NCBI RefSeq assembly: GCF_902833225.1
Contig: NZ_CADFEI010000003.1
Span: 456,750-520,749, forward strand
From: Burkholderia sp. BCC1644
GTDB lineage: Bacteria; Pseudomonadota; Gammaproteobacteria; Burkholderiales; Burkholderiaceae
Length of the DNA: 64,000 bases
Direction: 5' to 3'
Below the pieces are notes generated by a model. It saw only the letters and a list, made by a program, of their open reading frames with translations. It was not told the DNA's origin and did not search any database. The translations under genes were made by a program, and so were the position numbers. Shown in pieces: positions 1-9,027 of this stretch (position 1 is its first letter; every line of letters begins with the position of its first letter).

Positions 1-61
1 TTCACCTCCACGGCCGGACAATGAATCCCGTCAGCACTCACTCGATGCAGGAAGCGGAAAC

Positions 62-709
62 ATGCAACCCTCCGGATCGCTCTACGGATTTCTCGCCATC
101 GGCGGCATGCTCGCGGTCACGCCCGGGCCGAACATGGTCTACGTGATGTCGCGCTCGATCGCGCAAGGCCGTACGGCCGGGCTCATTTCACTGGCCGGCG
201 TGATGATCGGCTACCTGTTCTACATGTTCGGCGCGGCGTTCGGCATCACGACGCTGTTCATGAGCGTGCCCTATGCAGGCACCGTGCTGGGCGCGGTCGG
301 CGCGGTCTACCTGCTGTACCTGGCGTGGCAGGCGGTCCGGCCCGGCGGACGTTCGCCGTTCGAGGTGCAGGCACTGCCGGACGAGCAGCCGATGCGCCTG
401 CTCGCGATGGGCGCGACGACCAGCGTGCTGAACCCGAAGCTCGCGATGCTGTTCGTGTCGCTGCTGCCGCAGTTCATCGACTACCGGCAGGGCAGCGTGT
501 TCGGCCAGTCGCTGTTTCTCGGGTCGCTGCTGATCGCCGCGTTTGCGTCGGCCAACGGGCTGGTGGCGATCTGCTCGAGCAGCATCGCGAAGTTCCTGCA
601 CGGGCGCCCGACGCTGCTGCTCGCGCAGCGCTGGGCGATGGGTGTCATCCTCGGCGGGCTCGGTGTGCAGATGGTGGTCGAAGCATCGAAGCTGGCGGGG
701 GTTGCGTGA
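62..709 (+). CDS. LysE/RhtB-family amino-acid exporter
   Basis: Predicted inner-membrane exporter of 215 residues, the usual size for LysE/RhtB proteins that pump out amino acids or their analogues. The N-terminus carries the family signature around residues 14-40 (GGMLAVTPGPNMVYV followed by a small polar loop), and the chain reads as about six hydrophobic segments with a short charged loop near residues 95-110. The ATG at 62 follows a purine-rich GGAAGCGGAAAC. The gene stands alone, convergent with the permease on the other strand, and a strong hairpin separates the two ends. Substrate cannot be told from sequence. Confidence 0.9.
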   Translation: MQPSGSLYGFLAIGGMLAVTPGPNMVYVMSRSIAQGRTAGLISLAGVMIGYLFYMFGAAFGITTLFMSVPYAGTVLGAVGAVYLLYLAWQAVRPGGRSPFEVQALPDEQPMRLLAMGATTSVLNPKLAMLFVSLLPQFIDYRQGSVFGQSLFLGSLLIAAFASANGLVAICSSSIAKFLHGRPTLLLAQRWAMGVILGGLGVQMVVEASKLAGVA

Positions 710-738
710 CAGCGGCCGGCACACGCGTCCAATGAAAC

Positions 739-769
739 CGGCCAGCCGGCACGCATGCCCGGCTGGCCG
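739..769. terminator. Bidirectional hairpin between convergent genes
   Basis: An 11-bp perfect stem (CGGCCAGCCGG pairing with CCGGCTGGCCG) around a 9-base loop lies between the convergent ends of the LysE gene and the permease gene. There is no long T-run, so it is a probable bidirectional terminator by position. Confidence 0.6.
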
Positions 770-790
770 CGCCGCGCCGGCGCCGCGCCG

Positions 791-2239
791 TCATTTCGTC
801 AGCAACTCGGCCTCGAGCTCGCGCAGCCGCTCCGGAAACCGGATGCGCAGCACCAGGAACCACCCGAGCCCGATCGCCAGCAGCGCGACGAACACATACG
901 GCAGCCATGCATAAACGCCGTCCGGCGCCGGATACACGCTGCCGGCGAGCGGAATCGCGAGCAGCACGACCGCGACGATGCTGATCGCCACATGCCGCGC
1001 GCGCAGCCGGCGCTGCCGGCGCAAGTAGAGCGGCGCGCCGATCGCCACCAGCACGTATGCGAGCAGCCAGCCATACGTCGCGATCGAGCTGAGATAGCCG
1101 TACGAATCGAGCAGCGCAGTGCCGCGCGCGGTAAACACCAGCGCGGTGACGAGCGCCGACGCAGCGATCACCGCGACCGCGACGTGTGGCGTTGCATTCC
1201 GCGCGTGCGCGCGCCCGGTCGACGCATGCAGCACACCCTGCCGCCCGAACGTATAGACGATGCGCGCCGCCGCGTTGATCGACGAGAAGAAGGCCGCGAA
1301 GAAGCTCAGCGCGACGCCCGCGTCGATCAGCACGCCGACCCACCCGGCCCCCAGCCGGTGCGCGAGCACGGCAAGCGGGCCGTCGACCCGGTCGAGCGGC
1401 GGCGTCTGCCCGTGGAACGCGCTCACCATCCCGTACGCGCCGATCACGAACAGCAGCGCGGGCCCGACGACGCTGATCAGCACCGCGCGCGGAATCGCGC
1501 GGAACGGGTCGCGCGCCTCGGCGCCGAGCACGGTCGCGCTCTCGAAACCGGTGAAGCTGAAGAACGCGAGCACCATGCCGAGCTGGAGTTGCGTCGGCTT
1601 CACGCCCTCGAGCGTCAGTTGCGCGCGATCGACCGGATGACCGCCGAACGCGATCGTCGCGATCACGACGACGGCGATCAGCAGCAGCGTCGCCAGCTCG
1701 ACGAACAACGTGAAACGCGTGGAAAGCCGGATGTCGCGAAACGCGATGTACCACGCGGCGAACGCGGTTGCGACCGTGAGGCCGAGCACCGTGCCGACCG
1801 GTGTCGCGCCACCGAGCAGCCCCGTTTCGCGGCCGAGCACGAGGAACGTGTTGATCGTTCCCTGCAGGATGCCTGCGGCGGCCACCGCATAGGCGATCAG
1901 CAGCGACCAGCCGCAGATCGCGCCCCAGATCGGCCCGATACCGGCCGACACATACGCATACAGCGCCCCCGGCGACGCCGAATCGCGCGCGAACACCGAG
2001 ATGCTCCACGACGAGAACAGCAGCGCGACGATCGCGAACAGGTAGGCGAGCCATGTGCCGTTGCCGGCCGTCGCGAACACGGCGGGGATCAGCACGCCGA
2101 TTCCGCCCGACACGCCGACGAGGCCGATCGACTGTGCGATCAGTTCGGGCAGGCTCAGGTAGTTGCGCCGCAGGCCGCCTGCCTGCGGTGCGGTGTCCTG
2201 CACAGGGCGCGCCTGCGCGGAGGTGGCTGGATGACTCAT
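791..2239 (-). CDS. APC-superfamily amino-acid permease
   Basis: A 482-residue integral membrane protein with about twelve hydrophobic segments. The first helix holds the glycine-rich stretch typical of APC carriers (IGLVGVSGGIGVLIP, near residues 37-51), and a FFSFTGFESATVLGAEARDP motif near residues 226-245 matches the family's sixth-helix region. It probably imports an amino acid or amine. It is last in the minus-strand run msuE-sfnG-sfnB-permease, 106 bp after sfnB, so it may belong to the sulfur-scavenging transcript, but the gap allows its own promoter. No substrate-specific residue was recognised. Confidence 0.85.
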   Translation of the reverse strand: MSHPATSAQARPVQDTAPQAGGLRRNYLSLPELIAQSIGLVGVSGGIGVLIPAVFATAGNGTWLAYLFAIVALLFSSWSISVFARDSASPGALYAYVSAGIGPIWGAICGWSLLIAYAVAAAGILQGTINTFLVLGRETGLLGGATPVGTVLGLTVATAFAAWYIAFRDIRLSTRFTLFVELATLLLIAVVVIATIAFGGHPVDRAQLTLEGVKPTQLQLGMVLAFFSFTGFESATVLGAEARDPFRAIPRAVLISVVGPALLFVIGAYGMVSAFHGQTPPLDRVDGPLAVLAHRLGAGWVGVLIDAGVALSFFAAFFSSINAAARIVYTFGRQGVLHASTGRAHARNATPHVAVAVIAASALVTALVFTARGTALLDSYGYLSSIATYGWLLAYVLVAIGAPLYLRRQRRLRARHVAISIVAVVLLAIPLAGSVYPAPDGVYAWLPYVFVALLAIGLGWFLVLRIRFPERLRELEAELLTK

Positions 2240-2345
2240 TGGTCTGTCTCGTCAGGAATGGCGCGGCGCGGCGGCCTTGGCTGCCGCCAGGGCCGCGCGA
2301 AACCGAGCTGTCGTACGTATCGGAAAACCCCGCACCGTGTGCCGG

Positions 2346-3575
2346 TCAGTTCCACGAATGGCGCGCGGGCTTCACACCGTTGAGGTAGTAGTTGCCGATC
2401 GCGTGGTACTTCCAGCGCACGGGGTCGTGCAGCGTATGCACGCGCGCGTTGCGCCAGTGCCGGTCGAAGTTGTATTTCGCGAGTGTCGACTTGCTGCCGC
2501 CGAGTTCGAACAGCTTGCTCGCGGCCAGCAGCGACACTTCGGTCGTCGCGATCTTCGCCTCGCCGACCGCGATCGCGGCCTGCGCGACCGTTTCCTCGCC
2601 CGGCTCGCGCTTCGCCGCGTCGACGAAACGCCCCGAACGCGCGAGCAGCGCTTCGGCCGCGTGGATGCGGTACGCGATGTCGCCGATCTGCGCGACGGTC
2701 AGCGGGTCGTCGCTCGCGCGTTCGACGCCGCTGTCGATCCACGGACGCGCGTGCTGCTGCACGAACGCGATCGTGTCCTGGAGCGCGGCGCGCGCGATGC
2801 CGAGATCGATCGCGGCAGTCGTGATCTGCGCGAACGGCCCCGCGAAGGTCGGGCGGTCGTACGAGCGCTGCGTGTGGAAGATCTCGAACGGGCTCACGCG
2901 CACGTTCTCGACGATCACCGTGCCGCTCGCGGTCGTGCGCTGCCCGAAGCCGCTCCAGTCGTCCACCACGGTCAGCCCCGGCGCGCCCTGCCGCACGAAC
3001 GCGAGCACCGCCTGATCCGACTCGTCGAGCGCGAGCACCGGAATCCAGTGCGCGAACAGCGTGCCGGTCGAATAGAACTTGCGCCCGTTCAGCACGAACG
3101 CGTCGCCATCGCGGCGCACGCGCGTCTGGATGTCGAGCACGTTCTTGCCGCCGGCTTCGGAAAAGGCATTGCCGTAGCGCGTACCCTTCAGCACGAGGTC
3201 GAAGAAGAAGCGCTTCTGCGCATCGCTGCCTTCGAGACGGATGTCTTCGATCAGGCAGTAGTGATTCTGCGGAATCTGGCCGAGCGACGGGTCGGCCTGC
3301 GACACGATCGCGATCACTTCCGCGAGCGTCACGCTCGACACTTCCGCGCCGCCGTATTCGCTCGGGACGGTGATGCCCCACAGGCCGCTCGACGAAAACA
3401 GTTCGATCTCGTCGAACGGCAGTTTCCGCTCGCGGTCACGCAGCGCCGCGTGCTCCTGAAGTTGGGCGGCAACGCGATGCGCGACGTCGATCGCTTCGGC
3501 ATCGGAGCCGATCACGGGAACGCGGTGGGTTTCTGCTTGCTGCGATGCACCTGCTTCGATGATTTCCGTGGACAT
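2346..3575 (-). CDS. sfnB: SfnB-family acyl-CoA-dehydrogenase-like oxidoreductase
   Basis: Flavoprotein of the acyl-CoA dehydrogenase fold (409 residues from the ATG at 3575), closest in style to SfnB, which works with the dimethyl-sulfone monooxygenase system in sulfur acquisition. An N-terminal helical domain contains LPFDEIELFSSSGLWGITVP, a central beta region contains GRKFYSTGTLFAHWIP, and the C-terminal helical bundle ends in YHAIGNYYLNG. An upstream in-frame ATG at 3653 would add 26 charged residues (MRKGKQEVDE...) unlike the family, so 3575 is preferred. It follows sfnG in the same direction. The exact chemistry of SfnB is not well established. Confidence 0.88.
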   Translation of the reverse strand: MSTEIIEAGASQQAETHRVPVIGSDAEAIDVAHRVAAQLQEHAALRDRERKLPFDEIELFSSSGLWGITVPSEYGGAEVSSVTLAEVIAIVSQADPSLGQIPQNHYCLIEDIRLEGSDAQKRFFFDLVLKGTRYGNAFSEAGGKNVLDIQTRVRRDGDAFVLNGRKFYSTGTLFAHWIPVLALDESDQAVLAFVRQGAPGLTVVDDWSGFGQRTTASGTVIVENVRVSPFEIFHTQRSYDRPTFAGPFAQITTAAIDLGIARAALQDTIAFVQQHARPWIDSGVERASDDPLTVAQIGDIAYRIHAAEALLARSGRFVDAAKREPGEETVAQAAIAVGEAKIATTEVSLLAASKLFELGGSKSTLAKYNFDRHWRNARVHTLHDPVRWKYHAIGNYYLNGVKPARHSWN

Positions 3576-3661
3576 AAGATTTCCGGCAAAACCCCTGAAC
3601 CGGCCGACGATGCCGCGAAGGCATTCGTCGACCTCCTGTTTCCCTTTCCGCAACGTCGAGC

Positions 3662-3697
3662 CGGGCCGGCCGGTGATGACAGCCCCCGGCCGGCCCG
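3662..3697 (-). terminator. Hairpin between sfnG and sfnB
   Basis: A 12-bp perfect stem (CGGGCCGGCCGG / CCGGCCGGCCCG) with a 12-base loop sits just after the sfnG stop codon. No T-run follows on the minus strand. It may act as an attenuator or mRNA-processing/stability hairpin between sfnG and sfnB rather than a full terminator. Confidence 0.45.
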
Positions 3698-3713
3698 CTT
3701 CAATCCACCCGCG

Positions 3714-4817
3714 TCACGCAGCCACTGCCTGCCGCTGCGCTTCGAGTTCGCGCACGAGCGGCAGCACGCGCTGGCCGAAGTACTCGACTTCCTCGATGAA
3801 GTGCAAGAACCCGGCGAGCACGAGATCGACGCCGATCGCCTTCAGCGCGACGATCCGCTCGGCAATCTGCTGCGGCGTGCCGATCAGGTTCGTGCGGAAG
3901 CCGTCGTTGTACTGAACGAGATCCTCGAACGTCGATTTCGCCCAGTTGCCCTCGCCTTCGGGCGATGCCTTGCCGGCCTCCTTCACCGCATCGCCGAACG
4001 CATGCACGGCCTCCACGTGCGCGTGCCGGATGATGTCGTCGAGCACGGCCTGCGCCTCCTCCTCGGTGTCGCGCGCGATCACGAACGCGTTGACGCCGAT
4101 CCGCACGCGATGGTTGTTCGCGGCCGCCTTCGCGCGGATGTCGTCGATCTGCGCCTTCAGGTTCTCCGGCGTATTGCCGTTCGTGAAATACCAGTCCGAC
4201 ACGCTCGCCGCGTTGTCGCGCGCCGCGCGCGAGCTGCCGCCCTGGAAGATTTCCGGATGCGGCTTCTGCACCGGCTTCGGGCTCAGCGTGTAGTCGTTGA
4301 AGCGGTAGAAGTCGCCCTTGAACGTGAAGTTGTCCTGCGTCCAGATGCCTTTCAGCGCCTGGATGAATTCCTTCGAGCGCCGATAGCGTTCATCATGTTC
4401 GAGCCACGGCTCGCCGATCGCGGTGAATTCGCCCTTGAACCAGCCGCTCACGACGTTGATCGCAATGCGACCGTTCGAGATGTGGTCGATCGTCGCGAGT
4501 TGCTTCGCGACCACGGCCGGATGCCACGGCCCCGGCAGGATCGCGGCGAGCACCTTGAGCTTCGTCGTCGCATGCAGCAGCGCCTGGCTGAACGACACCG
4601 ACTCGTGCTGGTATTCCGCGCCGTAGCCGGCCGTGAAGCGGATCTGGCTCAGCGCATAGTCGAAGCCGGCCGCCTCGGCCGTGCGCGCGAGCTGCTGGTT
4701 GTATTCGAGGCTCCAGTCGGTGCGCTGCTCGATCGTGCTGACGACGAGGCCGCCGCTGACGTTCGGCACCCAGTACGCGAATTTGACGCCGTCGGCGGAA
4801 GGGTCGGTAAGGCTCAT
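3714..4817 (-). CDS. sfnG: Dimethyl sulfone monooxygenase SfnG
   Basis: FMNH2-dependent two-component monooxygenase of the bacterial-luciferase fold (367 residues) that oxidises dimethyl sulfone to methanesulfinate for use as a sulfur source. The chain begins with KFAYWVPNVSGGLVVSTIEQ and carries GFDYALSQIRFTAGYG (about residues 51-66), ISNGRIAINVVSGWFKGEF near residue 115-135, and GDFYRFNDYTLSPKPVQKP, all typical of SfnG. The reduced flavin is expected from MsuE, encoded 35 bp upstream in the same transcript. Whole-length and intact. Confidence 0.95.
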   Translation of the reverse strand: MSLTDPSADGVKFAYWVPNVSGGLVVSTIEQRTDWSLEYNQQLARTAEAAGFDYALSQIRFTAGYGAEYQHESVSFSQALLHATTKLKVLAAILPGPWHPAVVAKQLATIDHISNGRIAINVVSGWFKGEFTAIGEPWLEHDERYRRSKEFIQALKGIWTQDNFTFKGDFYRFNDYTLSPKPVQKPHPEIFQGGSSRAARDNAASVSDWYFTNGNTPENLKAQIDDIRAKAAANNHRVRIGVNAFVIARDTEEEAQAVLDDIIRHAHVEAVHAFGDAVKEAGKASPEGEGNWAKSTFEDLVQYNDGFRTNLIGTPQQIAERIVALKAIGVDLVLAGFLHFIEEVEYFGQRVLPLVRELEAQRQAVAA

Positions 4818-4852
4818 GAAGGTGTCCTGGTCGAAGGAGAAACGAAAGCGGC

Positions 4853-5413
4853 CTACGCGGCCACGGTGGAAAGCGCATGCGGGCGCAGTTGCGGCACGGC
4901 GCGATCGACGGCGAGCGCGATGCGCTCGCGCAGCGCCGGGTTCGCGATCCGGTACTGGTCGAAGTCGCTTTCGGACGCGTACACGCCGATCGGCAGCGTG
5001 CGCGCCTGGAAGAAGCTGAACAGCGGCCGCAGTTGATGGTCGATCACGAGCGCATGTCGCTCGCTGCCGCCGGTGGCCGCGAGCAGCACGGGCACGTCGA
5101 CGAGCGCGTCGTGGCGCACGAGGTCGAACAGGTGCTTGAACAGGCCCGTGTATGACGCGCGATAGACCGGGCTCGCGACAACGAGCGCGTCGACCGTCTC
5201 GATCGCGCGGATCAGTGCTTCAAGGTCGGCCGGCACCTGCGCGCGCGTCAGCGCGCCGGCCAGCCGGCTGCCGATCTCGCCGAGTTCGATCAGCCGCGTA
5301 TCGATCGGCAGCGCGGCGCCGAGTGCCGCGACGATCTCGTTGGTCAGCGTCAGCGTGCGCGACGGCCGTTGCAGGCTGCCCGATATCGCGACCACGTTGA
5401 GGGTGTTGCTCAT
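4853..5413 (-). CDS. msuE: NAD(P)H-dependent FMN reductase MsuE
   Basis: Flavodoxin-fold FMN reductase of 186 residues that supplies FMNH2 to sulfonate/sulfone monooxygenases. The phosphate-binding loop is seen at residues 10-20 ([10 protein letters not shown]), followed by [25 protein letters not shown] near residues 90-115 and an [23 protein letters not shown] segment typical of MsuE/SsuE proteins. The ATG at 5413 is chosen because the flavodoxin fold starts immediately after it; the open frame continues upstream without family similarity. First gene of msuE-sfnG-sfnB, behind a sigma-54 promoter. Confidence 0.92.
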   Translation of the reverse strand: MSNTLNVVAISGSLQRPSRTLTLTNEIVAALGAALPIDTRLIELGEIGSRLAGALTRAQVPADLEALIRAIETVDALVVASPVYRASYTGLFKHLFDLVRHDALVDVPVLLAATGGSERHALVIDHQLRPLFSFFQARTLPIGVYASESDFDQYRIANPALRERIALAVDRAVPQLRPHALSTVAA

Positions 5414-5469
5414 GCGATGCGTTCCCGTTGTCGAGCCGCGTGTCGATGCGGCGATACCGCTTCGGGTCA

Positions 5470-5484
5470 GCAAGGAGCGTGCCA
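5470..5484 (-). promoter_or_regulatory. Sigma-54 (-24/-12) promoter of msuE-sfnG-sfnB
   Basis: Read on the minus strand the sequence is TGGCACGCTCCTTGC followed by T, matching the sigma-54 consensus TGGCACG-N4-TTGCW at every defined position. It ends 56 bp upstream of the msuE ATG and faces the operon. The divergent neighbour encodes a sigma-54 activator, so promoter and activator are found together. Confidence 0.9.
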
Positions 5485-5517
5485 TTCGCACGACTGTCTC
5501 GCGGCGTGATCGTCTGC

Positions 5518-5537
5518 ATCGCGAAGTTTTTCGCGAT
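5518..5537. promoter_or_regulatory. Palindrome upstream of the sigma-54 promoter (possible SfnR site)
   Basis: Perfect inverted repeat ATCGCGAA-GTTT-TTCGCGAT, about 33 bp upstream of the -24 element of msuE. Sigma-54 activators bind dyads upstream of their promoters, usually further away (80-200 bp), so assignment to SfnR is only an inference. It could alternatively serve the sfnR promoter. Confidence 0.4.
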
Positions 5538-5900
5538 CGCCCGCCTGGCGCGGCATTCGCCCAAATGCACGCGCGCGGCAAGCGTTCCGGTGCGCGTGTC
5601 ACATCGATATTCCACGGCGTGATGAACCGGGTGAAGCGATCGTGCTTGCGAACTGCTGCCCAGGAAGCAGCGCATCGCACGTCATCACATCGAATCCGGC
5701 GCTCATGCATCGGAGCAAGCCCGCTCACCCGCACCATTGCAGGTTCCGCAGCAATCGCGCTTTGGTTATCAGAAATCGATGCTTTTCGCGCGTGGCGAAA
5801 CGTTGAACACTCTGCTGACCACGCAGCAGCCGGACTCGCTGCGCCCGTCGGCACGGGTCCGCTTCACCCGGCTCACCCGGCCATTCAACGGTTCATCGCC

Positions 5901-7055
5901 ATGACTTCCATTTCCGCATCGCCGCGCCCGCTCAACCTTCGTGTCGTCGCCGCGCGCCGCGACGCGTCGGAAACACACGATCCGTCCGACCTGCACGCTG
6001 CGGAACGCACCGCCTCCGTCCTGACGATGCCCGGACGCCCCGCACCGGCCCGCGCACGGGCGCAGGTGTTTGCCGATCCGCGTTCGCTCGCACTGCTCGA
6101 ACAGGTGCGCCGTGTCGCACCGAGCGACGCGAACGTGCTGATCGTCGGCGAGACGGGCACCGGCAAGGAACTGATCGCGCGGCACGTGCACGATCTTGGC
6201 GATCGCCGCGACGGGCCGTTCGTCGCGGTGAACTGCGGCGCGTTCTCCGACACGCTCGTCGACAGCGAACTGTTCGGCCACGAGAAAGGCGCGTTTACGG
6301 GCGCCGTCAGCGCGAAGCCCGGCTGGTTCGAAGCCGCGCATGGCGGCACGCTGTTTCTCGACGAGATCGGCGACCTGCCGCTGTCGATGCAGGTCAAGCT
6401 GCTGCGCGTACTGCAGGAGCGCGAGGTCGTGCGGCTCGGTTCGCGCACGGGCATTCCGGTCGACGTGCGCGTGGTCGCGGCGACCAACGTCGATCTGCAA
6501 CAGGCGGTGGCCGCCGGGCATTTCCGCGGCGACCTGTACTACCGTCTCAATGTCGTGCAGCTCGCGGTACCGCCGCTGCGCGAGCGGCCGGGCGACATCC
6601 TGCCGCTCGCGCGTCACTTCTTCGACGGCTACCGCGCGCGCCTCGGCGACGGACCACGCAGCATCGATCCGCGCGCCGAGCGCCGGCTCGTGTCGCATCA
6701 CTGGCCCGGCAATATCCGCGAACTGGAGAACGTGATCCATCACGCGCTGCTCGTGTGCCGCCACGATGTGCTGCGCGACACCGACCTGCACCTTGCGCCG
6801 CCATGCGCGCCGCCGGCCGTCATGCCTGCGCAGGAACCGTCCGCCCACGCTCAGGCAGCGTTCGAACATGCGCTGCGCGACCTGTTCGACGACGGACACG
6901 GCAACCTCTTCGAACACATCGAGGACACCGTGATGCGCGTCGCGTTCGACTTCAGCCACCGCAACCAGATCCGGGCCGCGCAGTTGCTCGGCATCAGCCG
7001 CAACGTGCTGCGCGCGCGGCTGATCCGCGCGAAGGTCATTGCAGCGCTGAAGTGA
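5901..7055 (+). CDS. sfnR: Sigma-54-dependent transcriptional activator SfnR
   Basis: Enhancer-binding protein of 384 residues with no receiver domain. A short N-terminal region leads into an AAA+ domain: Walker A GETGTGKE (about residues 82-89), the sigma-54 contact loop GAFTGA (about residues 130-135), Walker [13 protein letters not shown], and an arginine-finger region. A Fis-type helix-turn-helix lies at the C-terminus ([20 protein letters not shown]). This is the layout of SfnR, which activates sulfone/sulfonate use under sulfur limitation. The ATG at 5901 gives a family-like length; the frame is open upstream to 5340 but that part is proline/arginine-rich and not conserved-looking. Confidence 0.92.
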   Translation: MTSISASPRPLNLRVVAARRDASETHDPSDLHAAERTASVLTMPGRPAPARARAQVFADPRSLALLEQVRRVAPSDANVLIVGETGTGKELIARHVHDLGDRRDGPFVAVNCGAFSDTLVDSELFGHEKGAFTGAVSAKPGWFEAAHGGTLFLDEIGDLPLSMQVKLLRVLQEREVVRLGSRTGIPVDVRVVAATNVDLQQAVAAGHFRGDLYYRLNVVQLAVPPLRERPGDILPLARHFFDGYRARLGDGPRSIDPRAERRLVSHHWPGNIRELENVIHHALLVCRHDVLRDTDLHLAPPCAPPAVMPAQEPSAHAQAAFEHALRDLFDDGHGNLFEHIEDTVMRVAFDFSHRNQIRAAQLLGISRNVLRARLIRAKVIAALK

Positions 7056-7281
7056 CCGCAGCCGACGGTGCGATCGCGCCGCAATCCGTGCATTGACGTC
7101 CGAACCTGATGTATCGTGGCGCGAAGCACGTGCTGCGTTGCCGCTCCCGCATCCGGTTGCCCGTCACGCAACCGCCCGCACCCGGCGGCCAGGCACCCGC
7201 ACGATTCTCCGCAATACGAAAGCCGGCCGGCGCCCGTGCGGGCCCGGTCGCGCCCCGTTCACCCGTCCGGAATCCGCTGCC

Positions 7282-8982
7282 ATGAAAAAGCTTGTAAACC
7301 GCCCGTCCGATGTCGTGCGAGAAATGCTGGAAGGCATCGCGCGGCAATCGCCGCATCTCGCGATCCTCGGCGACGAGCACGTGCTCGTCCGCCAGCCGCT
7401 GCCCGAACCGTCTCAGCGCCCCGTCGCAATCCTGTCCGGCGGCGGCAGCGGCCACGAGCCCGCACACGGCGGCTATGTCGGCGAAGGGATGTTGAGCGCG
7501 GCCGTCTGCGGCGAGGTGTTCACGTCGCCGTCCACCGACGCCGTGCTCGCCGCGATCCGCGCGAGCGCCGGCCCCAACGGCGCGCTGCTGATCGTGAAGA
7601 ACTACACGGGCGACCGGCTCAATTTCGGGCTCGCCGCCGAGCTTGCACGCGCCGAAGGCATTCCGGTCGAAACGGTCATCGTCGCCGACGACGTATCGCT
7701 GCGCGGCCGTGTCGACCGCGGCCAGCGGCGCGGGATCGCCGGCACCGTGCTGATCCACAAGCTCGCCGGCGCGGCCGCCGCGCGCGGGCTGCCGCTTGCC
7801 CGCGTCGCGGCCGTCGCGCGCGACGCGGCGGCCGAGCTCGGCACGATGGGCGTCGCACTCGACGGCTGCACGATCCCGGGCGCCGACAAGTCCGGCTTCA
7901 GCCTCGGCGATCACGAGATCGAGCTCGGCCTCGGCATTCATGGCGAGAAAGGCGTCGAACGCCGTGCGCCGCTGCCGGCCGATGCGCTGGTCGACACACT
8001 GCTGTCGAGCATCGCCGCCGATCTCGTGCTCGACCGCGGCGAACGCGTCGCGCTGTTCGTCAACGGTCTCGGCGCAACACCGGACATGGAGCTCGCGATC
8101 GTGCTGCGTGCCGCGTACGACAACCTGACCCGGCGCGGCATCGTCGTCGCGCGTGCTTGGGCCGGCACGTTCCTGTCCGCGCTGAACATGCCCGGCTGCT
8201 CGATCTCGGTGCTGCGGCTGAACGACGAACGCGCTTCGCTGCTCGACGCGCCGACGCAGGCGCGTGCGTGGCCGGGCGGTGGCGCGGTGAATGCGCAGAT
8301 CCGCGTGGCCGCAGCGGCGTCGCAGGATGCGCCGCTGCCGCCGCTCGACGCGGCCGGCCGCGCATGGGCTGCACGTCTGCGGCCGGCGCTGCAGGCGGTT
8401 GCACAAACGCTGATCGACCACGAGCAGACGCTGACGGATCTCGATGCGGCGGCCGGCGACGGCGACCTCGGCGCGAGCATGCTGCGCGCCGCGCAAGCGA
8501 TCCTCGCGTTGCCCGACACCGCGTACGCCACGCCGGCCGGCGCACTCGCGGCGCTCGGCGCGGCGTTGCGCCGCGCGATCGCCGGCAGCTCCGGGCCGTT
8601 CTATGCAACCGCGCTGCTGCGCGCGGCGCGCAGGCTGGCGGATGTCGCCGAGCCGTCGGCGCGCGACTGGGCCGCGGCATTCCGCGCGGCCGTGGATTCG
8701 ATCAGTGAACTGGGTGGCGCGCACGCCGGCGACCGGACGATGCTCGATGCGCTGGTGCCGGCCGTCGACGCATTCAGCCGCGCGCTCGACAGCGATCGCG
8801 ACACCGCAAGCGCATGGACGGCGGCCGTCGAAGCGGCCGTCGAAGGCGCGGAGGCCACCGCGCGCATGACACCGCGCGCGGGGCGTGCGAGCTATCTCGG
8901 CGAGCGTGCGATCGGCACGCCGGATGGCGGCGCGGTAGCCGTGTCGTACTGGTTGCGCGCGTTGCAGCCGCACGTGCGCTGA
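7282..8982 (+). CDS. ATP-dependent dihydroxyacetone kinase (DhaK-DhaL fusion)
   Basis: Single-chain dihydroxyacetone/glyceraldehyde kinase of 566 residues. The DhaK part (about 1-330) begins KKLVNRPSDVVREMLEG and contains the substrate-binding GGGSGHEPAHGGYVGEGM loop (about residues 54-71) and the GIHGEKG motif holding the histidine that binds the ketone covalently. The DhaL ATP-binding part (about 355-566) has the DAAAGDGDLGASM motif and SSGPFYATALLRA. The fused layout means ATP, not a PTS phospho-protein, is the phosphate donor. The ATG at 7282 is preferred over the in-frame upstream start at 7093. It stands alone, and its neighbours give no pathway. Confidence 0.93.
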   Translation: MKKLVNRPSDVVREMLEGIARQSPHLAILGDEHVLVRQPLPEPSQRPVAILSGGGSGHEPAHGGYVGEGMLSAAVCGEVFTSPSTDAVLAAIRASAGPNGALLIVKNYTGDRLNFGLAAELARAEGIPVETVIVADDVSLRGRVDRGQRRGIAGTVLIHKLAGAAAARGLPLARVAAVARDAAAELGTMGVALDGCTIPGADKSGFSLGDHEIELGLGIHGEKGVERRAPLPADALVDTLLSSIAADLVLDRGERVALFVNGLGATPDMELAIVLRAAYDNLTRRGIVVARAWAGTFLSALNMPGCSISVLRLNDERASLLDAPTQARAWPGGGAVNAQIRVAAAASQDAPLPPLDAAGRAWAARLRPALQAVAQTLIDHEQTLTDLDAAAGDGDLGASMLRAAQAILALPDTAYATPAGALAALGAALRRAIAGSSGPFYATALLRAARRLADVAEPSARDWAAAFRAAVDSISELGGAHAGDRTMLDALVPAVDAFSRALDSDRDTASAWTAAVEAAVEGAEATARMTPRAGRASYLGERAIGTPDGGAVAVSYWLRALQPHVR

Positions 8983-8996
8983 ACAGCGACGCGCGC

Positions 8997-9027
8997 GATG
9001 CGGGAAGGCGGTCGCGCCGCCCGCATC
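8997..9027. terminator. Bidirectional hairpin after dihydroxyacetone kinase
   Basis: GATGCGGG and CCCGCATC pair across a GC-rich loop that can itself pair (GGCG/CGCC). It sits between the convergent ends of the kinase and the small membrane protein and overlaps the latter's stop codon. Confidence 0.5.

Larger units (their letters stand above)
5414..5900. promoter_or_regulatory. Divergent control region between msuE and sfnR
   Basis: About 490 bp without a convincing gene. It holds the -24/-12 promoter for msuE at 5470-5484 and a perfect palindrome at 5518-5537. An open frame continuous with sfnR runs through it, but the translated stretch has no family similarity and the accepted SfnR start lies at 5901. 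The sfnR promoter itself was not located. Confidence 0.7.

Noticed and set aside
2277..5036. A 919-codon open frame on the plus strand opposite sfnB and sfnG
   Set aside because: Rich in Arg, Asp, Glu and Val in the pattern made by antisense reading of high-GC genes; the minus-strand genes have clear family motifs.
7036..8973. A 645-codon minus-strand frame opposite the dihydroxyacetone kinase
   Set aside because: Antisense shadow: no domain, arginine-rich, and the opposite strand encodes an intact kinase.
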